A stretch of DNA of 64,000 nucleotides from Bradyrhizobium sp. BTAi1 (GCF_000015165.1 NC_009485.1:7211501-7275500), one strand, 5' to 3'; positions 1 through 8,390 are shown, counted from the stretch's first letter. The notes: generated by a model not told the origin, from the sequence alone. Numbers and translations: made by a program.

Positions 1-84
1 CCCAGCCCAGCACGAGCACGTGCAAGGTCACGGACAGCACCGTGCCCTTGCGCGCGCGAACGAACCGGGTGAGGTCTGAGACCG

Positions 85-88
<4 letters not shown>
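1..88 (-). CDS. tolA: TolA-like protein, N-terminal fragment (runs off the window)
   Basis: Only the first 29 codons are present, starting at 88 and running off the left edge. The readable N-terminus has a short basic cytoplasmic segment (FVRARKG) followed by the start of a hydrophobic stretch (VLSVTLHVLVLGW), as expected for the membrane anchor of TolA, which links the TolQR motor to the outer membrane. Its ATG overlaps the stop of tolR by four bases (ATGA), so the two are translationally coupled. The identity rests on this position and the short N-terminus; a TonB-like protein is the only serious alternative. Confidence 0.75.
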
Positions 89-564
<476 letters not shown>

Positions 565-603
565 CGTCTGGTACTCACCATCCGGACGCCACTATACCTG
601 CCC

Positions 604-1317
604 TCATCCCCGCTCGTCGATCTGACGGGACAGGATGGCGGAAAATTCATCTGCGAAGCCTTCCAGCCGCTGCGCCTGCCGATTCACCTCGGAGGTGAAT
701 TTGTTGTAGAAAATCGTTGCCGGAATGGCCGCGATCAGGCCGATCGCCGTGGCAAACAGCGCCTCGGCAATGCCGGGCGCCACGACGGCGAGCGAGGTAT
801 TCTTCGACGCCGCGATCGACTGGAAGCTCGACATGATGCCCCAGACGGTGCCGAACAGACCGACGAACGGGCCCGCGGAGCCCACGGTGGCGAGCACCAG
901 AAGCCGGCGTTCCAGCCGTTCCACCTCGCGCGCGATCGACACGTTCATGACCTTCTCGATGCGCATCTGCAGGCCGGCGAACGAGCGCGCATGACCTTCG
1001 AAGGAGCGCTTCCATTCGCGCATCGCCGCGACGAAGCAGGCTGCCATCGATTGCGTCGGCTTGGCGGAGAGCGCCCGATACAGTTCCTCGATCGACTCGC
1101 CGGACCAGAAGGCCTGCTCGAACCGGTCCATCGAACGGCGCGTGCGCGAATACAGAAACAGCTTGTCGATCGCGATCGCCCAGACCCAGACCGAGCAGGT
1201 GATGAGACCGAGCATGACGCCCTTGACCACCCAATGCGCCTGCCAGAACAGCGCGATCAGGGAGACGTCGCCGGAAACGACCGGAAGGGCGGCCGGAGCC
1301 ACGTCAGCCGGATTCAT
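604..1317 (-). CDS. tolQ: TolQ / ExbB-family proton channel protein
   Basis: Encodes 237 residues from an ATG at 1317, chosen because GAGAGGA lies eight bases upstream. The frame stays open to 1521, but the extra 68 residues are arginine-rich and unlike TolQ. The first transmembrane segment is around residues 30-50 (VKGVMLGLITCSVWVW). The conserved MotA/TolQ/ExbB region is at the C-terminal half: the GPFVGLFGTVWGIM helix, then the GIAEALFATAIGLIAAIPA helix, which form the proton path with TolR. This is the first recognisable tol gene here. ybgC, its usual upstream neighbour, is about 19 kb away at 20642-21091. Confidence 0.96.
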   Translation of the reverse strand: MNPADVAPAALPVVSGDVSLIALFWQAHWVVKGVMLGLITCSVWVWAIAIDKLFLYSRTRRSMDRFEQAFWSGESIEELYRALSAKPTQSMAACFVAAMREWKRSFEGHARSFAGLQMRIEKVMNVSIAREVERLERRLLVLATVGSAGPFVGLFGTVWGIMSSFQSIAASKNTSLAVVAPGIAEALFATAIGLIAAIPATIFYNKFTSEVNRQAQRLEGFADEFSAILSRQIDERG

Positions 1318-1675
1318 TGGCAATATCCTCTCAAACATCCCGGCGGTCCGGGACCCATGCAGCCGCCGTTGCACGGCGGACGCCGTCGCGGCGGAAGCGC
1401 CTGCGCGAGAAAGCCCGATCCTGATCGCTTTAAGAGGCCCGCCGAAGCCATCAGCGGCCTGCTTCCTCTGCCAACGTGTCAAAACAAGGGCTCTCGGCGC
1501 GCGTAAGCGCCCCTTAACCAAACCCCCATCGGGGTTAAGGCGGGGTTACCGCGGAGAATTGCGGAGGTCAAAGGCCCAGCCCAGCCAGCCAGATAGAGCC
1601 TTTGTGATCAGACCCCGGCCAATCGGGGGCGCGATCGGCCAGCGGCGACCTGCCGCAGCAAGAGGTATCGGGAGA

Positions 1676-1710
1676 CGCAAAACGCCCGCCGGCAGGAACC
1701 GCGGCGGGCG
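1676..1710 (-). terminator. Rho-independent terminator downstream of the DUF2852 gene
   Basis: Read on the minus strand, an 8-bp GC stem (CGCCCGCC at 1703-1710 paired with GGCGGGCG at 1683-1690) with a short loop is followed directly by TTTT (1682-1679). It lies 55 bases beyond the stop of the gene at 1765-2253 and would keep that transcript out of tolQ. Confidence 0.75.
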
Positions 1711-1764
1711 TCTTGAGCCGATTTTGGGTCAGGGCTGGGGCTGAAGGCCCTGCGGATCAGCCGA

Positions 1765-2253
1765 TCAGGTCTGCGGCGGCTGCTCGTTCGGCGGAGTCGG
1801 ACGCGGCTTGTGCTGGGCCATGAAGGCGTCGAACTCCTCCTTGTCCTTGGCGTGGCGCAGCCGCGTCAGGAAGTCGCGGAACTCCTGCTGCTCCTCTTCC
1901 AGCCGGCGCAGCGTCTCCATACGGTATTCATCGAAGGCACGGTTGCCGCTCGAGGCCGGCTGCGAAAAGCCGAAGCCGAACCCGCGGCGCTCCATCTTGT
2001 CGCGCATGCGGTCCATCTTCCACTGCATCCGCTCCATCTTGTTCTGCCAGCGATCCCCGCCGTTCCAGCACGCCATCTTTCTGCTCCCGAGTGTGAAAAA
2101 GAGAAGGGCAAGTCCGATCGGCCACCAGATGATGAAGCCGAGCACGGTCACGGCGATCCAGCCGGGATGCCAGGGCGACTCCAGCATATGGGGCCGGTAC
2201 CTCTGCTCCTCCTCCGAACCGCGCCATCGATTGACATCTGCGGTGTAGGCCAT
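1765..2253 (-). CDS. DUF2852-type membrane protein with coiled-coil tail
   Basis: Encodes 162 residues from ATG 2253, which has GGAGAGG a few bases upstream; an in-frame ATG at 2277 is less likely. One hydrophobic segment (WIAVTVLGFIIWWPIGLALL, about residues 36-57) is followed by a Trp/Met/Lys-rich stretch (KMERMQWKMDRM) and a charged, probably coiled-coil region (RRLEEEQQEFRDFLTRLR). The tail is proline-rich. This layout matches the DUF2852 family of alphaproteobacteria, whose function is unknown. A perfect inverted repeat at 2287-2305 sits 34 bases upstream of the start, suggesting control by the TetR regulator encoded just upstream. Confidence 0.8.
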   Translation of the reverse strand: MAYTADVNRWRGSEEEQRYRPHMLESPWHPGWIAVTVLGFIIWWPIGLALLFFTLGSRKMACWNGGDRWQNKMERMQWKMDRMRDKMERRGFGFGFSQPASSGNRAFDEYRMETLRRLEEEQQEFRDFLTRLRHAKDKEEFDAFMAQHKPRPTPPNEQPPQT

Positions 2254-2286
2254 CTCCCTCTCCATTCGCGGCGCCATGCCGCGTGA

Positions 2287-2305
2287 ATGTAAATAACATT
2301 TACAT
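2287..2305. promoter_or_regulatory. Perfect palindromic operator, probable TetR site
   Basis: ATGTAAAT-AAC-ATTTACAT: two perfect 8-base arms with a 3-base spacer, between the DUF2852 gene and the TetR gene. A closely related 19-base element (ATGTGAAG-GGC-TTTTACAT) lies at 3102-3120 over the likely TetR start codon, so the TetR protein probably binds both. Confidence 0.65.
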
Positions 2306-2383
2306 AGCTAGCTCAACCCGCGATTTTGTCAAGGCGGCCGCCTGACGCGGCGCTCGAATTAATTTTAGGCGGACCTTTGAACC

Positions 2384-3103
2384 TTATTTGGACCGGCCCC
2401 ACGGCCCGGCCGGCTTGTCGTCGTCCGGCAGCGGCGGCGGCTCGGCTGCGGAGGCCGGCCGGCGGTCGGTGGTGAAGCCGAGCCCACGCAGATAGATCAG
2501 CACCTCGGCCTCCAGCAGCTCTTCCGGCGACATCGGCAGCTTGCGCCGGGCCGCATCACCGCGCGCAAACAGCGAGGCGACGCCATGCGACATCGACCAG
2601 ATGTGCAGCGCCATCATCAGCGCCGGCGGCCGCGGCACATTTGGCGGCGCCAGCGCCGCGAGCCGCTCGGCGGCAGCGCGAATGACGCCGAATGCACGCT
2701 CGCCGGCCGCCAGCAGCCCGGCCGTTGAGTCCGCCGCCACGCCGGATTCGAACATCGCCGAGTAGAATGCGGGCTCGGTCCGGGCGAAGGCGAGATAGGC
2801 CTTGCCGACCCGCTCGAACGCGGTGACCGTATCCGGGCGACCATCGTCCCAGGCCGCCGCGAGTTGGGCTTCGAACTGCTCGAAGCCGCGCTGGGCGATG
2901 CTGGACAGCAGTTCGTCACGGTCGCGGAAGTGACGGTATGGCGCGGCCGGGCTGACGCCGGCCATGCGGGCGGCATCGGCGAAGGTGAAGCCGGCGGCGC
3001 CCTTTTGCGCAATCAGGTCGAGCGCCGCCTGCAGCAGCGCCTCCTTGAGGTTGCCGTGATGATAGCCGCGCTCGGCGCGGCGCTCTTCCTTGCGCCAGCT
3101 CAT
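2384..3103 (-). CDS. TetR/AcrR-family transcriptional regulator
   Basis: Encodes 239 residues from ATG 3103; the frame is also open from 3172, so the start is uncertain. The N-terminal helix-turn-helix is clear (LIAQKGAAGFTFADAARMAG then VSPAAPYRHFRDRDELL, about residues 30-65). The long C-terminal ligand domain with ALHIWSMSHGVASLF resembles the WHG-type TetR C-terminal domain. The C-terminus is proline-rich and low complexity. The likely autoregulatory operator (3102-3120) covers the start codon and a second one lies before the DUF2852 gene. The ligand is unknown. Confidence 0.9.
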   Translation of the reverse strand: MSWRKEERRAERGYHHGNLKEALLQAALDLIAQKGAAGFTFADAARMAGVSPAAPYRHFRDRDELLSSIAQRGFEQFEAQLAAAWDDGRPDTVTAFERVGKAYLAFARTEPAFYSAMFESGVAADSTAGLLAAGERAFGVIRAAAERLAALAPPNVPRPPALMMALHIWSMSHGVASLFARGDAARRKLPMSPEELLEAEVLIYLRGLGFTTDRRPASAAEPPPLPDDDKPAGPWGRSK

Positions 3104-3120
3104 GTGAAGGGCTTTTACAT
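3102..3120. promoter_or_regulatory. Imperfect palindrome over the TetR start, second copy of the 2287-2305 operator
   Basis: ATGTGAAG-GGC-TTTTACAT has the same 8-3-8 layout as the perfect element at 2287-2305, with the outer TGT/ACA triplets and the A/T core conserved. It overlaps the ATG at 3103, so binding would block transcription or initiation of the regulator itself. Confidence 0.55.
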
Positions 3121-3180
3121 GAGCCGGTGCGAAAGAGGCCAGAGGCTTTTGGGAATAGAGGGTCGCTCCCAAGCCAAGGT

Positions 3181-3403
3181 GCAGGTCGACCCTCCCCTTG
3201 AGGGGGAGGGTCGATCGCCCGCGCAGCGGGCGAGCGGGGTGGGGTGAGCCCCGGGGGAGGTCGGCATGGCGTTGCGTAGACGGCTGCAGAGAGTGACCCG
3301 TAGAACCTCAGCATCGAGCATGCCGATAGTCTGTCACCCCACCCCGGCTCGCATCCGCTGCGCGGATTCGAGCCGACCCTCCCCCTCCAGGGGAGGGGGG
3401 CAC
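3181..3403. repeat. Inverted pair of REP-like palindromic elements
   Basis: Two GC-rich palindromic units face each other. The first (about 3187-3246) has a CCCTCCCC...GGGGGAGGG hairpin, then a CGCCCGC...GCGGGCG hairpin and a GGGGTGGGGTG tail. The second (about 3333-3403) is the same element inverted (CACCCCACCCC, a short hairpin, then CCCTCCCCC...GGGGAGGG). They fill the gap between the TetR gene and the DGPF gene cluster. The pattern is that of BIME-type dispersed repeats of Bradyrhizobium. Confidence 0.75.
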
Positions 3404-3440
3404 CGGGACCCACCGCTGCCTGCTCGCAAAGGCGCGGGGC

Positions 3441-3809
3441 CTAACCACCCGGGATCGGCAGCACCGGCATGATCTCGACGCGCTCGCCGGGGAAGATGGT
3501 AAAATGCGGGTGGTTCACGAACATCTTCGCCGCATCCTCGTGCGAGGCAGCCCTCACCACCGTGAATGCGCCCATCTCGTTGGCGATGTCGTTGACGCCG
3601 CCCTTGTCGACCCGCTTGGTCTTGCCGAGCGGCCCGCCCATCGCGACAACAGCGTCCTTGTATTTCTCGACCCAGGCGTGCCAGGCGGCCATGCCTTGCT
3701 GGCCCTTCGCATGGCGCTCCGACTCGGACATCGCCTCCCAGGCCTGCCACGCGGGGCTGGTCCGACTACCGAGAAACATGGCGAGATAGGTGTTGCTGTT
3801 GTCGCTCAT
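3441..3809 (-). CDS. YCII/DGPF-like small protein
   Basis: Encodes 122 residues; start at ATG 3809 with AGAAGGAAA upstream (the frame is open to 3962 but without protein-like sequence). The N-terminus (YLAMFLGSRTSPAWQAWEAM) and the ending FTIFPGERVEIMPVLPIPG suggest a small alpha/beta barrel relative of the YCII fold, with a GAFTVVRAASHEDAAKMF segment matching the usual last helix. There is no DGPF motif. Function is unknown; such proteins often sit next to ECF42 sigma genes, and this one heads the 3' end of a cluster with two further DGPF domains. It is 29 bases after the gene at 3839-4255. Confidence 0.7.
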   Translation of the reverse strand: MSDNSNTYLAMFLGSRTSPAWQAWEAMSESERHAKGQQGMAAWHAWVEKYKDAVVAMGGPLGKTKRVDKGGVNDIANEMGAFTVVRAASHEDAAKMFVNHPHFTIFPGERVEIMPVLPIPGG

Positions 3810-3838
3810 CGCACTTTCCTTCTGTTGTGAAATGATGA

Positions 3839-4255
3839 TCAAGCACGGCCGGCATGCGGTAACTCGGCAAAGCCGGCCGCCGCCTGCTGCACCTCGTCGG
3901 AGAAGTCGGTCATCTCCTGGACCTGGCGGATCTCGATGATCTCGTTGTCGGAGGCCGGGCATTGTTTGGCCCAGGCGATCGCCTCCTCACGCGAGGCGAC
4001 CTCGATCATCCAGAAGCCGCCGAGCACCTCCTTGGCCTCGGCAAACGGCCCGTCGGTGACCATCGGCTGGCCACCTGCGAACGACACTCGCGCGCCCATC
4101 GACGGCGGATGCAGGCCTTCCAGCGTGATCAGCACGCCGGCCTCCTTCAAAGCCTCATTGTAGCGCATCATCGCAGCGACCCGCTCGGGATCGAGTTGCA
4201 CATCCGGTGGCGCGCTCTCATAGCCGAGCGGAATCATCAGCATCATGAATCGCAT
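3839..4255 (-). CDS. YCII/DGPF-domain protein
   Basis: Encodes 138 residues from ATG 4255, preceded by GAGAGGAGGAA. It shows the family pattern: MRFMMLMI strand, RYNEALKEAGVLITLEGLHP helix-turn, then DGPFAEAKEVLGGFWMIEV with the defining DGPF motif, and a final EIIEIRQVQ strand. The fold is a dimeric ferredoxin-like barrel; no reaction is established for this branch. It lies 34 bases downstream of the GST-DGPF fusion and shares its 5'-to-3' direction, so the three DGPF genes are probably co-transcribed. Confidence 0.88.
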   Translation of the reverse strand: MRFMMLMIPLGYESAPPDVQLDPERVAAMMRYNEALKEAGVLITLEGLHPPSMGARVSFAGGQPMVTDGPFAEAKEVLGGFWMIEVASREEAIAWAKQCPASDNEIIEIRQVQEMTDFSDEVQQAAAGFAELPHAGRA

Positions 4256-4289
4256 CGCGTTCCTCCTCTCTTGGTCCAGGCTGCCAGGC

Positions 4290-5465
4290 TCAGCTGTTGC
4301 CGGCCTGCGCACGCAGGCGCGCGACCCGTTCGCGCAGCTCCGGCGTGAACGTCTCGCCGAAATCCTCGTCCGCATAGACCTGCCGAATCTCGATCTCGCC
4401 GCTCGGGAACGGCGCGCGCGCCATGTGCTCGATCACCTCGTCGAGCGAGCCGGCCTTGAGCATCCAGAAGCCGGCCGTGAGATCGCTGGTGAAACCGAAC
4501 GGACCGCGCATGACGCGAGGCTTGCCATCCGAGAACGCGATGCGCGCGCCCTTGGCGGTCGGATGCAGACCCTCGCCTGCCTCCATCAGGCCGGCCTTGA
4601 CCAGTTCCGCGTTGAACCGGCCCATCGCAGCGAATTCCTCAGTGGTCGGCAGAACCCCGGCTTCGGTGTCCCTCGTCGCCTTCACAATCACCATGAACCG
4701 CATGGTCACTCTCCCTGAAGCTCGGGCAGGATTGCCCTGCCCTCCCAGAAAGACGATTCGCCTCCGCGACCTCCGACACGGCTCTGCAATTAATTTCGTG
4801 CGGAGGGTCGGCTCACGCTCGTTCGGGAACATGTGGAAATACGGCTCCGCCTCGGCGACAACGCGCGCGACGGATGGCCGCGCCTTCAGCCGATCGAGAT
4901 AGGCCGGCACCGTCTTCAGCGCGTCACCGAAGCGTTCCACTTTCTCGGCGTAGAACAACGCCGGCAGGGCCGCGCAATCCGCCAGAGTGAAGCTCTCGCC
5001 CATCGCCCAGCCCGCGGACGGCAGCTCGGCTTCGAGCATCGCATAGGATGTGCGCAGCCGCGCCCGCGCATCGGCGACGCCAAGCGGATCGCGCGTATCG
5101 CTCGGCCGCAACCGGTCAAATACGATGGTCTGCGTCGGCATGTGCAGATAGAGATCCAGAAAACGATCGCGCAGCCTCGTCCGCAGCGCCAGGTCCGGCG
5201 CGGCGGGAATGAAGCGCATCGCTCCGGCAAAGTGCTGATCGAGATATTCGATGATGATGCTCGACTCGGGGATCGTGCGCTGGCTTTGCTCGTCGCGCAG
5301 CACCGGAAATTTGCCGATCGGCCACAGCTTCAGAAACGCCGCACGATCGTCGGCGTCGCCCAGATTGATCAGCCTTGGCGTGAACGAAATGTCGTTCTCA
5401 TACAGCGCGATCAGAACCTTCCAGCAGAACGACGACAGCGGATGATAGTAGAGGGTGAGAGACAT
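4290..5465 (-). CDS. Glutathione S-transferase fused to a YCII/DGPF domain
   Basis: One open frame of 391 residues. Residues 1-215 are a glutathione S-transferase: thioredoxin-like start (LYYHPLSSFCWKVLIAL), cis-proline region GKFPVLRD, ESSIIIEYLD glutathione-binding loop, and a helical C-terminal domain. Residues 255-391 are a complete DGPF-type domain (MRFMVIVKATRDTEAG ... RGPFGFTSDLTAGFWMLKA). The 40-residue join (after HMFPNER) is Arg-rich and looks like translated intergenic DNA. An internal ATG at 4703 has its own GGGAG ribosome site. Possibly two genes joined by loss of a stop; a TGA lies one base out of frame right after the codons for PNER. Confidence 0.8.
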   Translation of the reverse strand: MSLTLYYHPLSSFCWKVLIALYENDISFTPRLINLGDADDRAAFLKLWPIGKFPVLRDEQSQRTIPESSIIIEYLDQHFAGAMRFIPAAPDLALRTRLRDRFLDLYLHMPTQTIVFDRLRPSDTRDPLGVADARARLRTSYAMLEAELPSAGWAMGESFTLADCAALPALFYAEKVERFGDALKTVPAYLDRLKARPSVARVVAEAEPYFHMFPNEREPTLRTKLIAEPCRRSRRRIVFLGGQGNPARASGRVTMRFMVIVKATRDTEAGVLPTTEEFAAMGRFNAELVKAGLMEAGEGLHPTAKGARIAFSDGKPRVMRGPFGFTSDLTAGFWMLKAGSLDEVIEHMARAPFPSGEIEIRQVYADEDFGETFTPELRERVARLRAQAGNS

Positions 5466-5527
5466 CGGTGCTCCTGACTGGTCAAGGAAGGCGACGTTTG
5501 GCTGAGCTCGCGCGACGCCGACAGCGC

Positions 5528-6079
5528 CTACGCGTCCCGCGCAGGCACATAGCGCACGATCACCGCGCCGCTGGACAGCGGGCGGCTGTCGATCAACCGG
5601 AGCTTCATCGCCAGACCCGGCTTGAACAGCGGTGCTCCACCGCCGAGCACGCGCGGATTGATCGCGATGCGGAACTCGTCGATCAGATCATGGGCCATGA
5701 GCGTGGCGGCGAAATCCGCACTGCCGAACAGGAACAGATCCTTGGCGCTCGCCCTCTTGAGCCTGTCGACCTCGGCGGCTGGCTGATCGCCCAGCAGATG
5801 CGCATTCGACCATGCGAGAACGGACAGCTTGCGCGAGGCGACATATTTCGGAATGGCGTTCATGAACTCGGCGATCGCGCCGTTTTGCGACGGCCAATAG
5901 CCCGCCATCAGATCGTAGGTCACGCGACCGAACAGCAATCCTCCGGCATCCTTCAATTGCGCCTCGGAGAATTGCTCGAGCTCCGGGCCCCAGACATCCT
6001 CGTGCCAGGAAATGTCGCCCTCCGCGCCCGCGACCATGCCGTCGAGCGTCATCATGTTCCACATCACCAGCCTGGCCAC
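5528..6079 (-). CDS. Dihydrofolate reductase / RibD C-terminal family reductase
   Basis: Encodes 183 residues from a GTG at 6079 with GGGAGGT upstream. The pattern is that of the RibD_C/DHFR-like fold: MWNMMTLDGMVAG at the N-terminus, LLFGRVTYDLMAGYWP, SVLAWSNAHLL, LFLFGSADFAATLM and a terminal DSRPLSSGAVIVRY strand. These proteins are NADPH-binding oxidoreductases of mostly unknown substrate and are frequent companions of DGPF proteins. It is divergent from the HxlR regulator at 6184 and sits upstream of the GST-DGPF fusion with a 62-base gap. Confidence 0.88.
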   Translation of the reverse strand: MARLVMWNMMTLDGMVAGAEGDISWHEDVWGPELEQFSEAQLKDAGGLLFGRVTYDLMAGYWPSQNGAIAEFMNAIPKYVASRKLSVLAWSNAHLLGDQPAAEVDRLKRASAKDLFLFGSADFAATLMAHDLIDEFRIAINPRVLGGGAPLFKPGLAMKLRLIDSRPLSSGAVIVRYVPARDA

Positions 6080-6106
6080 GGACCTACCTCCCTAACTGCT
6101 TTCATT

Positions 6107-6158
6107 TTGCAATCAGTTTGAGAATGCCGAGACCGATGCAATATTGCAAGCAGTTTGA
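6107..6158. promoter_or_regulatory. Paired direct repeats in the HxlR/reductase divergent region
   Basis: TTGCAATCAGTTTGA (6107-6121) and TTGCAAGCAGTTTGA (6144-6158) match at 14 of 15 positions with start-to-start spacing of 37 bases. They lie between the reductase gene (minus) and the HxlR gene (plus). HxlR of Bacillus subtilis binds tandem direct repeats upstream of its target, so these are candidate operators. Confidence 0.5.
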
Positions 6159-6183
6159 TTGGCGACCGCACCCAGAGATTTCC

Positions 6184-6699
6184 ATGTCCGACCTTCAGCG
6201 CTCCGGCTGCCCGATCAACCTCACGCTCGAGGTCGTGGGCGACAAATGGAGTCTCTTGATCATCCGTGACATGATGTTCGGAAATCGCCGCCACTATCGC
6301 GAGCTGCTCGGCGGCTCCGAGGAGGGCATCTCCTCCAACATCCTGGCCGATCGGCTCAAGACCCTGCTCGCCGCCGGAATCATCAGCCGCGACGACGACC
6401 CGAGCCACAAGCAGAAGGGCATCTATTCCCTGACCGAGCAGGGCATCGAGCTGCTGCCGATCCTCGCGCAGATGGCAGGCTGGGGTTACAAATATCTGCC
6501 GGTGTCAGAGGAGCTCGGCATCCGCGCCAGGCTGCTGATGGAGGGCGGCCCCAAGATGTGGGCCGAGTTCATGGACGAATTGCGCGAGATCCATCTCGGC
6601 ATCAAGCGGCGCAAGAAGGCAGGCCCCAGCGTCGGTGAGCGACTGCAGGCGGCCTATCAAAGGGTGCTCGCCGAGCAGGCCGAGACGCGCCGCAGCTGA
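6184..6699 (+). CDS. HxlR-family transcriptional regulator
   Basis: Encodes 171 residues from ATG 6184; a TTG at 6118 would add a non-conserved leader that includes the repeats. The HxlR winged helix-turn-helix is recognisable: DKWSLLIIRDMMFGNRRHY, then ISSNILADRLKTLLAAGII and a wing at KQKGIYSLTEQGIELL. The Cys in the SGCPIN start (residue 8) is conserved in many redox-sensing HxlR proteins. An extra C-terminal tail of about 60 residues (EFMDELREIHLGIKRRKKAG) follows. It is divergent from the reductase/GST/DGPF cluster, which it probably controls. Confidence 0.9.
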   Translation: MSDLQRSGCPINLTLEVVGDKWSLLIIRDMMFGNRRHYRELLGGSEEGISSNILADRLKTLLAAGIISRDDDPSHKQKGIYSLTEQGIELLPILAQMAGWGYKYLPVSEELGIRARLLMEGGPKMWAEFMDELREIHLGIKRRKKAGPSVGERLQAAYQRVLAEQAETRRS

Positions 6700-6750
6700 G
6701 GCTTCGATCTGCAAGCCGGTCCCGAGCCGCGCGACCCACCTGGCCGCGCG

Positions 6751-7962
6751 TCAGAACCGCGTATTGTCCGCCCTGTAGCGCGATGATTTGCGCGGCGCGC
6801 GTTCCGGCACCTGCTCCAACTGCGCGATCGGACGACGATAGGTCTCGGCGCGACGCAGCCAGCCCGCCTCCCAGATGCGGTTGGAGGGGAGATTGCGGAC
6901 CCGCTGCTGCAGCACGATCTGGACGGCGTCGGAATATTCGGCGAGCACGGCTTTCGGCTCGGTGGTCGTGCCATTCATCTTCAACAGCACCTGCTTAAGG
7001 CCCCAGCCCTGACGCTGACCGGTTTCCTTGTCGACCGCGGTCTCCGACGGGTTGGTGCCCTCGCCCTTGAAATTGATGTAGTCGATCAGCGGATAGAGAT
7101 CCTCCGAGGCGCGCACGACGCGGGAATATTGCGCGACGATGTGCTCGCGTTCGCCACTGTCGGGCGTATTTGCGAGGATCTTGTCCATCGCGCCCTGCGC
7201 ACGCGCCACCAGGAACTGCGTCTGCTCCGCCATCGTATCCAGGAGGAACTGCCGCAATTGCCGCATCTGCGGCGAATTGAAATTCCGCTTGAAGTCGGCC
7301 CGGCTCGTCCACGGGCAGGCCGGGATCGGCGTCTTGTCGAGCCAGGCCGGAAGCGGCGTCTTGCCCTTGCGGAGAAACGCGACCAGCCCGGGGAAACCTT
7401 CCTCATAGGGCGGCTTCGCGGTGACCGGGTACCAGATGAAATGTCCGATCCCGAGCGAGGCGAATTCTTCGCCCGCATTCCAGGAGGTGATTGCATCGCG
7501 TCGGCCACCGGCCTCGTTGAGCCAGATCTTGCGACCGATCTTCTGCGCGACCTCGGCCGGCAGCACCCGCTGCGGGACGGAGAGGTTCTTGGTGTCCTTG
7601 GCATCGCGCGCCGCGCTGCGCACATCGCTCTTCCGTTCGGCTGTTGCCGGCTTCCCGGCCTCGGTCGACGGCACCACGACCTTCGGACCTGTCGTCTGCA
7701 CCTCTGCCGGCCGACCAACCGTCTCTGGCTCGGACGTCGATGTCGGGGATTGCGGCGGCACGGCCTGCTCGAGCGGAGCGGGCTTGGCCGCGACCGAACC
7801 ATCTGCCCGAGCTCCGCTGCTCGCAGCCAGACCAAGGACCACGCACGACCACAACAGCGCGCCACGCGCGCGCGCAAGACTGCCCGGCTCACGCAACAGC
7901 ACCTGCTGCTCCGTGCTCCGGGTCACGATGGTGATTCGATGGTTGGGGAATTGACGGTCCAT
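6751..7962 (-). CDS. Secreted conserved protein of unknown function (GIGHFIWYP family)
   Basis: Encodes 403 residues. A hydrophobic segment at residues 32-54 (ALLWSCVVLGLAASSGARA) looks like a signal peptide, with a 30-residue N-terminal extension; a later start could be the true one. Residues 55-130 are proline- and charge-rich linker. A conserved domain follows: KIWLNEAGGRRDAITSWNAG, SLGIGHFIWYP, and downstream GEGTNPSE and GWGLKQVLLKM. I recognise these motifs from uncharacterised proteobacterial proteins; the E and the GIGH segment recall lysozyme-like enzymes but this is only a guess. No operon partner; convergent with the HxlR gene. Confidence 0.65.
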   Translation of the reverse strand: MDRQFPNHRITIVTRSTEQQVLLREPGSLARARGALLWSCVVLGLAASSGARADGSVAAKPAPLEQAVPPQSPTSTSEPETVGRPAEVQTTGPKVVVPSTEAGKPATAERKSDVRSAARDAKDTKNLSVPQRVLPAEVAQKIGRKIWLNEAGGRRDAITSWNAGEEFASLGIGHFIWYPVTAKPPYEEGFPGLVAFLRKGKTPLPAWLDKTPIPACPWTSRADFKRNFNSPQMRQLRQFLLDTMAEQTQFLVARAQGAMDKILANTPDSGEREHIVAQYSRVVRASEDLYPLIDYINFKGEGTNPSETAVDKETGQRQGWGLKQVLLKMNGTTTEPKAVLAEYSDAVQIVLQQRVRNLPSNRIWEAGWLRRAETYRRPIAQLEQVPERAPRKSSRYRADNTRF

Positions 7963-8390
7963 GTCGATTCTACCGAGACTCTTATACTCTACGCTACCCG
8001 CTCAGGATTCGTCCAAACCATGACCCGACGGGCAAATCAGCCGGCGGTGTCGCGATCGCGTTGGCCGGGGAAACACGGTCCGGGACACTGCGGCGCGGTC
8101 TCGCAGCGGCTGCGCCACGGCGCTTTTTTCCTGAAGACTTTCAAGTCGCTCATCCTTGTCCAGTCCGCTCCGTAAATTTTTTCTTCTTTCGTCTTTTCAG
8201 AAACAACGCTCTTCTCGTCCCCTCCTGGTCCCGATCGAGAGGGACGTTTCGCGATCGTTACGAACGTTGGGAGCGGGACGCGGTGGACGCGTCGATGTTG
8301 CAGCGTGGAACATGATTCGGAACCGGAGGTGATGACGCGCATTGCGCCACAGCTTTCCGACAAGATCATGCTCATATGAAGGACACGTGG
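7963..8390. other. Intergenic region without a recognisable gene
   Basis: The 5' part probably holds the promoter of the secreted protein at 6751-7962. A T-rich run with TTTTTTCTTCTTTCGTCTTTTC (fragmented) sits near 8175-8200. Short frames here have no family features and poor start contexts. No tRNA or structured RNA was recognised. Confidence 0.5.

Noticed and set aside
5493..5523. TGTCGG and CGTC before the GST-DGPF fusion, as a third ECF42 promoter.
   Set aside because: The spacing is 21 bases, not the 17 seen in the other two, and the -35 lies in the end of the upstream gene.
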